From Uranotaenia lowii (lineage: Eukaryota > Arthropoda > Insecta > Diptera > Culicidae): DNA of 64,000 bases. Both the position numbers and the translations under genes were made by a program. Positions 22,157 to 34,470 of the stretch are shown here, piece after piece; within the stretch, counting starts at the first letter, position 1, and every line of letters starts with the position of its first letter. The notes under the pieces are model-generated. The model saw only the letters and a program-made list of their open reading frames with translations, had not been told where the DNA came from and did no database searches. The stretch covers positions 236,672,503 through 236,736,502 of the forward strand of contig NC_073692.1 of NCBI RefSeq assembly GCF_029784155.1. Reading direction: 5' to 3'.

Positions 22157-23361
22157 AAGCCTGCACTGCTTCAGATAGAATTCGAACAAAAACAATTGCC
22201 TGTACTTCAGTAATTTATAATTGAATTCAAGATCATTCTTAATACAAATGTAACGTTTTCTTCATACGCATATTTTCTTCGTCCATCGTTAAAGCTATCT
22301 TATTCAACCAGGTCTGATTGAAGTCTTTTGCAACCTTTCCTTTTGCCTTGACTCTCGTCTTCATAATTGCCCAGTATTTCTCAAGGTTTATCGGAACAAA
22401 CTGGACCCCTTTCTTTGCATACCATTCTTGAACGACTTTGTTGTAATGACAGCTTACCAAATGTGGCCATTACGGGATAGTCGTGGAATTGAATGAACGG
22501 CAAAATTCGTTTTCGAACACTTTTTTTTGGTAAAGTTCCGACGTCATTGTCTTACTTGTAACGAAAGCTTTCGTTTTTTTTTTGCCTGGGCTGCAAATGC
22601 CCTGCCAAATCCCCTCGAACCGTTGCTGAGTGAAATTTTGACTTGGGATTTGCCCGAAGTCAGTCTTGACATAGGTTTCATCGTCCATCAGAAGACACCC
22701 GTCGAACTTGGTCAGCGCCTGGTCGTGTAGCTTTCGAGCACGGATTTTGGCCACACTATTCTGTTTTATGGTCCGATTTGGCTGTTTGCTAGCTCGATAC
22801 GACTTGATTCCTTCCCGGAGGCGAATTCTCCTCACGGTACCGAATTTTCTAACCAAATCACGGTCCGACAGATTGAAATTCCTCATAATCGTCTTCAAAA
22901 TCTTACCGACCGCGACGATTGGCTTGAGGCTTCCGATTTTTTTGGGTACCTTTTTTTGCGACCTGTTAGTTGGTCTATTGTAATATGTCCCCTCCTAAGT
23001 CATGAAAGAACATTTCTATATATTTAGATAGTATCCCTATCTTCCCTTCTTCGCATAGTCGTCAATGTTTCCTTATACCGTTTGATAACACGCCATGCGG
23101 TATTTCTGGGCAATTTTAGCTGTGTTGCTAGCATAGGTGCATACCACAATAGACTGGATTATCTTAGTAACTGTGCACATTTTTTCCCTTCTTTTGGTTT
23201 CCATGTTGATTGTTTACGAAGTACAATCGATTTGCGGAATTTCAAAAATCCATACGTGAAGCTGAAAAATCCAGGGTGGGCGCCAAGAACTTTCAAATCC
23301 GTCCACCAGGAGCGCCACAATATGAGCAAATGTTTGTTCCAATTCTAAATGAAGCAATCTT
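22157..23361 (-). pseudogene. Near full-length broken Tc1/mariner transposon, same family as 15.7-16.7 kb
   Basis: The right end (gaagcaatctt before TA at 23362) and left end (aagcctgcactgcttc after TA at 22155) are diverged versions of the TIR at 15736. On the - strand the transposase can be followed: start near 23201, helix-turn-helix remnant (RNTAWRVIKRYKETLTT-like, scattered over frames), LSDRDLVRKFGTVRRIRLRE near 22860, KFDGC then MDDETYVKTDFG near 22680, a degenerate WPHLVSCHY near 22460, and EKYWAI near 22370. It is split by at least two frameshifts and by a non-homologous segment near 22983-23045. The second catalytic Asp appears replaced by His in WPHL and the spacing to Glu is shortened, so the enzyme is dead. 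Confidence 0.88.
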
Positions 23362-23363
23362 TA

Positions 23364-26300
23364 TTAGAAATAGGACCGGGATAGAGGTGATGAGATCGAA
23401 GTAATCCGTGCTTAAGACATGACGTTTAAAGTTTTAAGCTTCGCGTTTCACAAATTTTGAAGAAATTTTTCCATAACAGTGGTTTAAAAAGGCGAAAAAT
23501 TTGAATTGGACTCACGTCTTTTGTCAAGAATAACGCTCACGTACGCAAGTGTAATAAGTTGTGTGATTAAGATGAAAATCAAAAGAGTTTCTTGTTGAAA
23601 GTTTTGTCGTAATTTACGGTCACGTTTGGCGTGTTAAACAGATCAAACAATAGTTAAGAGGCTCATCAGTGTGATTTTAATTTTGATAAGTTTCCAAAAC
23701 GACCATAGATGATTGATAAACATGAAGCTTAATGTTTCAAGATAATCGGATTTTAGAAGTATAAAAAAGTGGAATAGAAGAAAGCGATTCATGCGTGTTT
23801 TAATCGCCCGAGAACGATGAGAATGAGTTTTGCTTTTTGATGGCTGCTAAAACGTGTTATACTCTGGTGTTTTTATTGTGCTTACCAGAATTGGTCTCCA
23901 GAAATCGGAGAACGTGAATTATAAAATTTCTTTTCACAAAAATTCTTAGTATTGCGTAATTTAAAAAATCTTACCTACAAATTGAGAGTCCAAAACAGTC
24001 CCAATAAATTTTTAGTTTAAAACTTACATTATGAAGAAAATTTAAAAAATATTAGAGACACATGTTTGACACTTTTTCAAGATCTAATAATGCTATTAGG
24101 ACAAAATGTCGAAAAAATGGCCTTTTTCCAAAAATCGAACCAGTGCGACCTCTAAACATCATTTTTCTGAGTCGCCGCCATATAAAATATTGTTTCTTAC
24201 ACCCTAAGCTATCATTTGAAGCTTGAGCTCCCAAAATCCCAGACATTGTATAATTTTGGGCCACAATATTCGGCACTCTCTGGAGCCACTATTTTTTTAA
24301 AATTTGTTTTTCTCCCATTTTTGATTATTATTTTGTGAATTTTATTATAATGTATAATGAATATGTAAATTAAAATGTTACATAAAGCATGCTCAAATCC
24401 TTATTGAGCATGAATTTCGAAAACGATTACTGTCATCATAAAGCAAATGTGAGGAAATTTCCATACTTCTACGAATGGCCTGGAGCAGAAGGCAGTGTAA
24501 CGTTTCTTTCGTGACCTATAACATTGCATTAACTGGGTCATGCACAACCCTCAAGCTCACTCACAAAACAAAAAAAATACAACCCCATGGCAAATATTCC
24601 TGTCCTGTCCCGTCTGAACTTTCTGCTGTTCTGGGCCATGACAGATGTTGTTACCTACAACATTGTTTTTGAAGGTAAGCTTACGAGTTGCATGAATCGA
24701 GCAAGTTCTCCCCTCCTCAGACCACACTTGACAGGAGCGAAACTGGGTTCCAGAATGTGATCGGACAACCCAGTTTCGGAGCATTGTCTGGTAGGAAAAT
24801 CCACCTCCTCCCTCGTCACTTGCTAAATTCCCTTCCCCCAAAAACAGAGCGCTAACCGATTTGGATGCACCTTGACGATGATGGTAAAAAGTTTCTCGTA
24901 GGTACCTCTTTAGGTTTTATCTAGCTGGAGGGTGATTTTACTGGATGTTACTTTTCGGGGAGAATTTTCGTTCGTTCATCCCACGAAAACAAAACGAGCA
25001 GCAAAAGTAAAACATCATGTGACTGCGCCACGGGATCGATTTTGAGTGACATTTTGTCGAATTCACCTGCTCTTCAAGACAAGGCGAAGGAAAATAAACC
25101 TTCCGAATAAATGTACCAACCTTCTGGAAAGTCAGGCCGCTGCTTCCTGGCAGATAGTCAGTCAATCAGTCAGTCAGGCAGTCATTCAGCCTACAAGTCA
25201 GTCTCCCAATGTTGCAATCGAGTGAATGTATTGATATGACATCGATATGAAATTCCAATCTTCCTGTCGGAAAGTGAAATGTAATCAGTCGAACGAAGGG
25301 AAAGTGACACTGGGCGCTTATATCAATTTCCTGGCAGAGCGAAATTGGTGGGAGTTTACTTCTTTTTTATTTGCCAATATGGAACTAAAAATGCCGGTAA
25401 AACCACTCGAAATTGATTTTTTCATTTCAATTGAATTTCAAATTGAAATTTCAATAAATGTTTCTAAGCGTATGAGCAGACATATTTGATCCCTGAAAGT
25501 AATTCAGAATTCAATTTTTCAATAAAAGTAATCTGATTTTCTGGAATTCAAATACACTTCTGTTTTTCATTAAAAATTTGCAATCGATGACTTTTTTCGC
25601 TGAAATTTGATTTCAAAATTTTGGATATGAATATATTGTAATAAATATATGATTTTTGATTGACCTGAAAGTCTAAATCTGGTTCTGAATCGAAAATTTT
25701 CAACTAAGAGTAATGCGTCATGAAATCTCGTGAAGGAGGGGGGGAGGTGAATATCTCCTCCCCTCCAATCCCGCCTCCCCCCATCCGTTCCTACCTCAAA
25801 TTAGGACATTTGCAACGAATGTTGGACTAGCATTTTAGAAAAAAAAAATGAATTTAACCACAAAACTTCTACTCACAGTTACTGCGAATCTGTACCAATC
25901 GATCACCCAGAGACAGTACTATAGTAGGAAAGTTATTTTGACCTCTTCTGTTACTGTTGAACATAAATACCTGTTCCCAAATTCTATCCCACTACCCCAC
26001 AGTGGGATTGTCTCGGGTACATAACTTACGATTTCGTTATAAACACATTTGAATGTTTCGTCGTTCGAACGTTACCTGAAATGAAAGAGAAAACAAACAC
26101 GAATGAGAAAAAAATGGAAGCCAATGCCGAGCACACAAGAACATGAATAAAGCATTAGGATCACAGTTTGTCGGATCAGACTGGGCATTTCCGCTTTGAA
26201 CCGCCGGAGGCGACCCGGGATTCTACTCTTTGTTGTAGGTGTATCTAGGAACGTACTTCCACCAATATACTGTGGTTGGTTTGAATAAACTTTACTGGTG

Positions 26301-26675
26301 GAAAGTCGAACTCGATTAACGTTAATTGGATCAGCAAAACCTTCGCTCCTTCAAGGTGTACATTTGTGGGAAGGAAAATGCCAGGTGTTTCGCTCAAGAT
26401 AGGAGGAGGGGACTTAATCCCAGGGATTTCTGATTTATGCTTTAAGAGCTCAATATATGGGCAAACAAATGTCGAAGCAACATAAATAGATCTTATTTTG
26501 TGCAATAGAATTGTGTCCTAGAGTCTAGGACTCGCATACAAACTTTTGACAGAAATCCAATTCTTAACGTTTGGTTTTGTAATTTCTTTTAAAACACTAA
26601 AAACTAAATACACAAAGTTTACCGATATCTTTTTTACTAAGATTATTTTTAATGAATTTCCTATTATCGCATTGC
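23364..26675. other. Unassigned DNA with small CAGT repeat
   Basis: No gene is supported. The stretch 25155-25205 is an imperfect CAGT tetramer repeat (gtcagtcaatcagtcagtcag). The 24.5-25.2 kb part is moderately GC-richer, with opposed frames on both strands and no motif. Around 25690-25800 there is a purine/pyrimidine-skewed patch (ggaggggggggaggtg). Confidence 0.5.
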
Positions 26676-26745
26676 GGATCAAATACGAGATATCTCGTTT
26701 TTTTGCTTCCCGCAAGTGTGCTGGATTTAGAAGCATAACATAATG
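26676..26745 (+). repeat. Dispersed repeat fragment, partner at 41745-41815
   Basis: The word ggatcaaatacgagatat and following sequence (ctcgtttttttgcttcccgcaagtgtgctgg) recur at 41751 (ggatcaaatacgagatatatcgttttttcaattgccgctagtgtgct). Similarity is over about 70 bp in the same orientation. It is non-coding and its family is unknown. Confidence 0.55.
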
Positions 26746-28239
26746 TTTCAAATTTAATAATGAAATTATATTGGACTTGATTGAAAACAACACTTTCGGT
26801 TGCTAAACGATACTGAAATTGTAGCATTTTCTCCAGTGGTTTCTGAAATATAGTATAAAGAATTTTGGTGTTTCCCTGCTCAAATTTCACCGCGATCCTT
26901 AATGGGCGAAAAAATCGAAAAGTTGTTTCTCTCCTTAACAAAAACCCGTAAGATCTGTCAAAAGTTACGTGAAAGTTTAGCTGCATCACACTTGCACTAA
27001 TGCAATACCATCACCGAGATTCGGCAGCACTTTCATCTCTTATGTGTTGAGAACGATAAGAATTTAAAGAACATCAAATTAGAGACAGTAACTTTTATCT
27101 CAAACCTCTGCTTCTTCAGATTACCACATCCTTTCCGATATCCGACATTCTGCTTTTGTATACAGGATTGACAACCTGCTGGAAATAAAATGTCCGTTCC
27201 ATTGTTCGTGTTGATGAAGGTGAACAACACAAGAATCTCGGGCAAAAACTAATCTCCTTTCGGTATCGAAAAGGATAACGATACAGTATATCGATACTTT
27301 TGTGAATGTCAACTGATGGGTTTGCCATGCACGTGTCAAACTTTCAATGTATTGAAAGAGTTTTCATTCCATCACTCCATTAGATTGTACAATGCTACCG
27401 AATATCCTTTTATGATAACACAGATTAGGGTAACGGACTTATTTTGGACCAGATAGATATTTTGACCACCTTGTTATTGTTTTCCAGTGTTTTTCTCATA
27501 AATTGGAATATTTGGATAACTATAATTGGAGCCCCTTCCTTTGATTCTTATCATAAATAACATTCAAAGAGAATTACATTTCTGTTACTTTCGAGTCATT
27601 ATTTTGCTGAAAAATGTATTTGTGCCCCTGTCCGATTTAGGCAGATAAATTTCCAGTTATCTGCTAAAACCGGACAGGAGGACAAATAAGGCTTTTACCA
27701 CTTAGTATTGGGTCGCATACAATTTCAGATTTCTATATGAGGATTGGTGAGAATATGTTTTTGTATGGTTTTTAAAAAACTTTTAGGGAAAAATACAAAA
27801 AAATTGTTGTTATTTTGATGAATTTTCGACCTTTTGGGAAAATACCTTCCATCAATTTCTGCACAGTGGCAACATAAACCGTATCGGCCATTTTTTCCAC
27901 TACCTCGCCATATCTGATGATGTTTTTGATTGATTTGCCAGGTTTTTTAAATTTTCGCTGGACTTCTTTCGATGGAACAAAACTATGGTATGGTGGATTA
28001 ATACTTTTTCAAAAACATCAAGACTCTTTTGCGGGTACTGAATATTCCAATTTATCCCGGGTTCCGTGGTACATAGCTAGATCGGACCAGAACTATACGG
28101 AGCCTTCGTGTGACTGGATAAATGACAAAACTATCTTCTGAAGATAAATATTACTCCTTGTAAACTCTTCCATACATGGTTGCTCCAGTGATGAAAACTT
28201 TTGTCTTCATCCAACAGCCAAATTAACAATTGTCAAATA
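26746..28239. other. Unassigned AT-rich DNA
   Basis: No gene is supported. A minus-strand frame of 130 codons (26597-26989) overlaps this area but has no motif and poor composition for coding. Short words ggacc and ggacagg near 27450 and 27672 suggest an old inverted-repeat remnant, too weak to define. Confidence 0.45.
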
Positions 28240-29495
28240 GGTAAATGTATTTGAGTGGAACAACTTGGTTCAATTCGACGCAACTCGGAACGGTTGTTCA
28301 AGCGGTTATTGTATGGGTTAAACCCTTACATTTTTTTAGTTCAGCGGATTGATCTATGAAGGTTTCTGCTTTCTAATGATGATTTGTAGAATTTATAAGA
28401 GCAAATCTTAATAACTCTTGAGCCATTTTTCTGAAGAAAGAATTCAAATAATTTTGTACTGTCAACATATTTAACTTGTCTCAATGATTTTCTTTGTGTG
28501 ACTGTGAAAATTGCAATTAAATATCATCTTTAAAACTTTTTAAGTTTAAATACTAATGTTTTTACGTAACAAAAACTCAACTTTTTAAAGTTGCTCAAAA
28601 AAAATTTCCATATTTATTTTTTACTTACTAAAAGACATCCAATTTTAAAGTTGCTTTGTTGTATCTTATTTTGAAAAGACCGATTTTCAAAAATCAAAAT
28701 TTAGTTTTTTTTTTCTTCAAAATTCAGCTCTTTAGTATATAAGAATTTTAATTCTGATCATTAAAAAAACAAATACCTCATATTTTTTGTTGCATTTAAG
28801 TAAAGATTATAATAATACAAAATTTGCATTGAACAACAATAAATTCCTTCTTCTGTTCGCTCAAGGTTTTGAAGTGTTCAATTTAGATGAGATCAGCTGC
28901 TTGTCTTATTTTTGCTTCGATGAATCGGCGGCTTTCCAAATCTAATTGCCAAGTTGGTATTCCTAGTAAAAGGATAATACCTACTGTTTCTTTTCTATGT
29001 TGTCCTCTACGCTTTTCTTTCAGATTAATATTCAAAGTGGTCTTGATATTTTCAAACTTTTTATGCTGCATACATTAAGGGGCAAAACTGCGTGTTAGAT
29101 ATAACTTACACTTACACATTATGCATAAGGCAGCGCACCTAACGGTTGATCATATTTTAATTTTATAAAACACGTGATTGATTAATATTTTGCCGGAAAA
29201 CTTGTTGCAAAAACCCAAATAATGCCAGTCAAGAGCTACATAAACTAACGTTCAAAGTCAGCATAGATTGGTGAAAATAGCTGCAGAAAAGCGCATTTTT
29301 CAATGAACTAATAATATCTATCATATTATTTAATTATTCAAAGCAAAAATGACGAAATTTGTATGAAAGTTTCTTAGAAAAGTTATTTTTCAACATTTTG
29401 ACGAGATTAATAAATAACCATTGCTTAAATTTAAAGAAAAGTAAATTGTTCTACTCAAGATCAGTTTTTGCTTAGTTCACTCAAGATCATTTACC
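28240..29495 (+). mobile_element. TA-flanked non-autonomous DNA element, copy A
   Basis: The left end reads ggtaaatgtatttgagtgga after TA (28238-28239). The right end is the inverted form (ctcaagatcatttacc, ending 29495), followed closely by TA. A second subterminal unit (ctactcaagatcag) lies just inside the right end. Matching blocks with copy B (45006-47217) are inverted relative to it: the gacgcaactcggaac block near 28278 against gttccgagttgcgtc near 47164, and tttctgctttctaatgatgat near 28363 against its complement near 47073. No transposase frame is present. A Tc1/mariner-type enzyme is implied by the TA sites. Confidence 0.78.
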
Positions 29496-30254
29496 ATATA
29501 CAATTTAACTTGCCATATAATGAACTTGTGGGCAAATTTATACGCGAAAACTAATTTGAACCTATCTGAAGCATTCCCATTAGCAAAAATGTTTTTAAAC
29601 CAAGATTTTTGAGATTTTCAAAGCGGGGAGACAAATAAAATAAGCGCCACCATCAAATACAGTGCTTACAGTGAACACTGTTAGCAGAAAAACTCATGTA
29701 TAGCAGTATTTATCACACGATGGGAAACGTGTACTCAATTGAGAGTTTTTCTACACAACAATCAAAAGCGACTTTAACAACAACTCATGTTTGCACTTGT
29801 GCGACATGTCAGATCAATATTTAGCATAATTTTCAGTATATTTTTTGTCTAAATACATTTTTTGTGACTGAAAAAGATTGCACAAAATCCTATTTTCAAT
29901 GCAACGCTCTTGATTTAGAATTTTAAATTTCAGCCTGATTTTCAGAATTATTGATTTAATAATGTTTTTCTAAATTAAACATGACACTTCAGGAAATCAA
30001 AAAATATTTATATAATTTGGTCCAGCGGTTTCTATCATACATCATAATGTGTAGTTAAATTCAGATCTTGATTTTAGTTCAACGTTTCGAATTGTTATGT
30101 ACAAATTTAACGCGTTACCCCTCAAGGTTAAAATGAAAAATCTTATTTAGCCAATATCTAAAAAACCAATCAATTTTTTTTAACATAATGGAATCGAAGC
30201 GGAGTAGTTAAAAGATGAATTTTGAACTGGTATCAGAGTTAAAAACCTCCTGAA
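29496..30254. other. Unassigned AT-rich DNA
   Basis: No supported gene or repeat. Sequence is A/T-rich with many stops in every frame. Confidence 0.5.
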
Positions 30255-31021
30255 GCACGGTTGCCATACGTCCCGCAAAAGCTGGACATGTCCCGCATTT
30301 TTGTAAATGTCCCACTTTTTTCATGGAAAATTTCTTCCAAGTTCTTTGACTTTTAATGGAAAAAAAATCAAATTTCGATTCATTGGTTCAACACAAAAAA
30401 TCATTCGAATACATCTTTTTTCTCAAAATAAACATACATTTTTCAGAGTGTACGTAAAACAATACTGATTCACCCTACAGTTACAGTAAGATTCTGATTC
30501 AGTTAAGCGTTCTTGAAACACGTTCAACCAATGCAATATAAATAACTTAAATTTGAAGAAAATATAGTTTAATTTGCTTCCAAATGATTTTTGGTTCTTA
30601 GTTATTCGACAGAATCTTAGTTAATTTGCCATACTCTGCATAATTCGACTAAATTTTCCAAAGTATAAATTGAAGGCAGATTTCTGGAGTTTTCAAAGAT
30701 TTTCAACGAATTTGACATAAATTTGTTATTACATAAAGTTTTTATACGCGAAATTAAATCCGCCGTTTACATGCAGATCTTGAAATGTTTATCTTACATA
30801 ACGTGTTGATTTGCGAAAACCGTGGAAAATAACCCTGGTTATTGCAAAAAACTGTGTAAATGAAAGTCATGTAAGAAAAACTAAGCAAAATCAATTCACG
30901 TTTAAAAAAACATTGAATAACTTTGACTGATGGTATACGTATGGGTTTGACAAAACAATTAAGTTTTATTTTTTTATTTCTTAAGTGTCCCGCTTTTATC
31001 TGAAAGTATCTGGCAAGCTTA
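30255..31021. repeat. Probable TIR element with GTCCCGC words
   Basis: The left edge reads ggttgccatacgtcccgc followed by tgtcccgc and tgtcccac. The right edge is the inverted counterpart (gtgtcccgcttttatctg...tctggcaagctta). The ends pair only loosely (ttgcca and tggcaa), and the roughly 700-bp interior is AT-rich with no coding frame. This looks like an aged non-autonomous element. Confidence 0.4.
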
Positions 31022-31504
31022 TCCTAAAGTGAATTAATTACGATTCCCTCGATTTTCACCGCGAAAATGTGTTCATATTGAGGGAATCGAAACTCAAACA
31101 TTTTTAAGAAGTTTGTGAACTTTTTAAATTTAAACTGATTGAAAACATATCAGGGTTCATCTTGAGTAAACGTCATTTTTGTACACGCTACGATCCTTAA
31201 ACACAATTTGTGAGAAATGTTGACCTTTTCCGTCAATGGGTGGTGCTGCTGTTTGTAGAAAGAATGTCTGCTGAAATTTAAATGAAAAATTTTATGAGCT
31301 GGGTATCTTTATATCTATTATCTTTGCCTTTAAGTTAGCTGGGTAAAAGGTCTGACTCGAGATTTTCCAATCTCGGGAATTTAAAAGATTTAGAAGCATT
31401 GGCGATCTTTGCTCCTGGCCATGTTGGGGTTTTAACGTGGTTGTGCAGCAGTAGATTAACAAACCTACCAGATAAGAACGCCGAAGTTTCTAGGTACGAC
31501 AACT

Positions 31505-32405
31505 ATTAAAAGTTGCCAAATAAACCGTTAAAAATGTAATTAAAGTGTTTGAGGAACGTTTGTCGACAGCCAGGAAGTCTGGATCGGGGGGAAATCGAAA
31601 ACCGGAAGCAGCTGAGACGACAAAGAGAGTTGCCGGTAGTTTCAAGCGAAACCCTAACCTCCCTCTCTCCGAGATGCCACAAATCAGCTGGTTGTATCGT
31701 CTAGAACCGTGCATCGAGCCAAAAAACGAGCCGAACTATCGACTTACAAGAAGGTAGTGGCTCCAAATCACGATGATGAGGCTGTACACGACGATGCTGA
31801 CGAAGTTTGACTGCGTGGTAATGGACGACGAAACCTACGTCAAAGCCGACTACAAGCAGCTTCCGGGACAGGAGTTTTATACGGCAAAAGAAAGGGGAAA
31901 GGTAGCAGATATTTTCAAGCACATGAAACTGTCTAAGTTTGCGAAGAAATATCTGGTTTGGCAAGTCATCTGTACATGTGGCTTGAAAAGCAGCATTTTC
32001 TTAGCTTCCGGGACTGTCGACCAAGAAATTTACGTGAAATAGGGTTTGAATAAACGTCTGCTACCTTTCCTGAAGAAACACGGTTGTTCCGTACTGTATT
32101 GGGTGGATTTGGCATCTTGCCATTACGGTAAAAAGGCCATGGAGTGGTACGCCGCCAACAACGTGCAGGTGGTTCCCAAGGACAAGAACCCTCCCAACAC
32201 GTCAGAGCTCCGCCCAATTGAAAAATACTGGGCTATTGCCAAGCGGAACCTAAAAAAGACAAAAAAAAACTGCTAAGGACGAGCAGCAGTTCAAGGCAAA
32301 CTGGCTTTCTGCGGCGAAGAAGGTGGACAAGGTGGCTGTACAAAATCTGATGGCAGGGGTTAAGCGTAAGGCTCGGCAATGCGGATTTGGAGAAGCGGGA
32401 GCCTA
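31505..32405 (+). pseudogene. DD37E mariner transposase remnant (second family), copy 1
   Basis: Translation of the + strand gives a helix-turn-helix remnant (ERLSTARKSGSG..., FKRNPNL) from about 31550. After a frameshift near 31668 and a short deletion near 31773 come KFDCVVMDDETYVKAD (first Asp codon 31824), KYLVWQVICTCGLKS, an in-frame stop at 32039-32041, and WVDLASCHY (second Asp 32106-32108). RPIEKYWAI follows, with Glu at 32220-32222; a frameshift in the A-run near 32268 then precedes the C-terminal tail to the stop near 32405. Thirty-seven residues separate the second Asp from Glu, which defines the DD37E type known from mosquitoes. The catalytic triad is present in the letters but the frame is broken at four points. 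The 5' end is missing. Confidence 0.92.
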
Positions 32406-32659
32406 ACTGAATATTTAAAACTCTCTGAAATATGATTGTTTTGCATCACGCGTTTGTTAATTTCAAAAATTTCATCCATTCAAACATCAATTTTTATGAT
32501 TTCAACTAGTTGAAGCCTTTTGTAGTATATTTTACTCCTTAATGTATGCAGAACTCTTATGCTTTTTCTTTAAAAACATTTTTGGCAATAAAAATGAAAA
32601 ATTTAATACGAACAAAACCTAAAATTACTGCAATTGGTACTACAGGCCTGTTGACTTCA

Positions 32660-32880
32660 CAAATATATCAAAATATAAATTTTCAATCGTTTTCATTCGA
32701 TTTTTCATTAAAAACAATGTTTGTTGCAACCGACCCCTTTTCTTAGTAAGGTGAAAATCGCAAGTTTTTATTATTTTGAAAATAACTGGCGAAACGAACT
32801 ATTTTTCAGACTACGTCAATTAGATAATCCATCAACCTGTAAACTTTTGATGAACAAGTGGTATGATAATCTGTGAACAT
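32660..32880 (+). repeat. Diverged dispersed repeat, partner at 10640-10870
   Basis: This carries the same ordered words as the partner (ttaaaaacaatgttt, gaccccttttc, aaaatcgca, tttttcagactacgtcaatt, acttttgatg). It lies about 250 bp after the transposase remnant and is probably an independent repeat, not part of that transposon. Confidence 0.5.
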
Positions 32881-34280
32881 TAAAGTTTTAGGAGTCATTG
32901 AAGTTGAAAAGTGTTGCATGATGCCCTAGTTGACGGTACTTAACAAATCAACTATCAACTTTTAACCTTCTTTTCTTCTCGATTCGTATCAATCATTAAA
33001 AATTTTGTATCAGTGCTGGTAAATCTGAACTTAGTGTCGTTCGTTGATTATAATCAATAATTATTTATGCAATTTTTTCGCAACTTTCAAGAACTAAGAA
33101 TCAAGCGAAAAAAGTTTCGGATAGTTTCGTTTATTCCCATACCAAATGTTTTGAAAAATTTAAACCGAAAAGACCTATAACTTTTTTCGCACAGTTCACA
33201 TTTACCTGTCATCTGCTAGAAACTTGTTTCGAGACTTAAAATCTTCATTTTACTTCACTTTACTTCAAGGTATTTGAGGGTCGCCTTAGAGTTGTCCAAT
33301 CAAAGTAAAATGTACAGTTTGTTATCTTGATTAGTGAATCAAATTTACTTAATATGCTGAAAACAGATAAAAAATTTGGAAATACACTTTTTTCTACATT
33401 CAAGTCGAATTTATTCGACGAGTTTACTCCATATTGGAAGGAAGTTATTTTTCAGTTAATATATTTAACTTTTCAAATATCTAAGTGAATTTCTGGTGGA
33501 AAATACTACGAAATATTCAGATTCAGATTCATGTTTTAGAGTCAGGATCTGATCAATAAGGAAATCAAAATATGACAGGAAAAAATAATTGTTTTTTTTT
33601 AAATTTTTTTAACAAAATTTTTATATTTACAGAATTATTTCATGATTGCCATTATTTTTTTCTTGAGGCAGTTTCCATACATAGTTTTTAAATTATTACA
33701 AAAATTGTTACTTAACAAGTTACTTTTGGGGTTAACGATCCGACCAGAACTGCTACCCATTCTAAGTATTTGGGGCGGAGTGATCATAGAATTTATTTTT
33801 AAACCATTATGAGATTTTCGACCGCTGACCCATTAAGTTGGTGTGCTTCGAGCATCAACAGGAAAAAAAGGTCCCGAGCTCCACTACCATGGATGGATGG
33901 AACGAGTTTTCATCGGGAGCCACCCACCAACTCCAGCTCCATTCACGATTTGTGACGGTCCATTCTATAGCAATGACCGAATTACATCAAACCCCAGATG
34001 GCTGCTGCTACTGCCCGACTCTATGTAAGTAAGCTAACCCCCACGTGACCCCCGGAGATGTAACTGTCAGTGGCCCATGTCCTTCAATTGTACTTTGGGT
34101 AAATTATGGCTAGGGTGGATCGTTTGCTTATTTTTTTAAAAATAAAATTGGTTAAAGAATAAAAATATGAACATACGTTGATCCTAAATTGAAAATGACT
34201 CCATCATGAAAGGTTGGATTAACAGAGAAGTTAAAAAAAATGAGAAAAAAAATATTTTGAAAATGTCGAAAAAATTACTG
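32881..34280. other. Unassigned DNA, possible exon-like patch at 33838-34030
   Basis: Mostly AT-rich with no gene. The patch 33838-34030 is GC-richer, is open in two frames for about 60 codons, and ends in atgtaagtaag, a fair splice-donor match (GT at 34025-34026). No flanking acceptor or homologous protein is recognisable, so I only note it. Confidence 0.3.
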
Positions 34281-34470
34281 ACTGCACTGTGTTGGATTTG
34301 AAATCGCAATCACCGGCTTTCTAGGCCAACGCATTACAGACCATACTATAGGAGTCTGTAGTATACCCAGTAAATTTGGGGCAGAGCTTCAATCTTGCCC
34401 GGGCAGGGAGAATTGATTCGTCACTGTGCAAGATTGCGGGTTCAAATCCAGCGTAGTGCAGCCAGTAATT
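34281..34470 (+). repeat. Possible tRNA-derived SINE fragment(s)
   Basis: The + strand contains gcgggttcaaatccagcg near 34437, a good Pol III box B with flanking stem-like sequence. Near 34286 the - strand gives gcgatttcaaatccaac, a second box-B-like word. The two face opposite ways and share no clear body, so this may be two SINE ends or a rearranged copy. An A-rich sequence follows at 34475. Confidence 0.4.

Noticed and set aside
34281..34470. Functional tRNA gene
   Set aside because: Only box-B-like words are present, facing opposite ways; no complete cloverleaf can be drawn.
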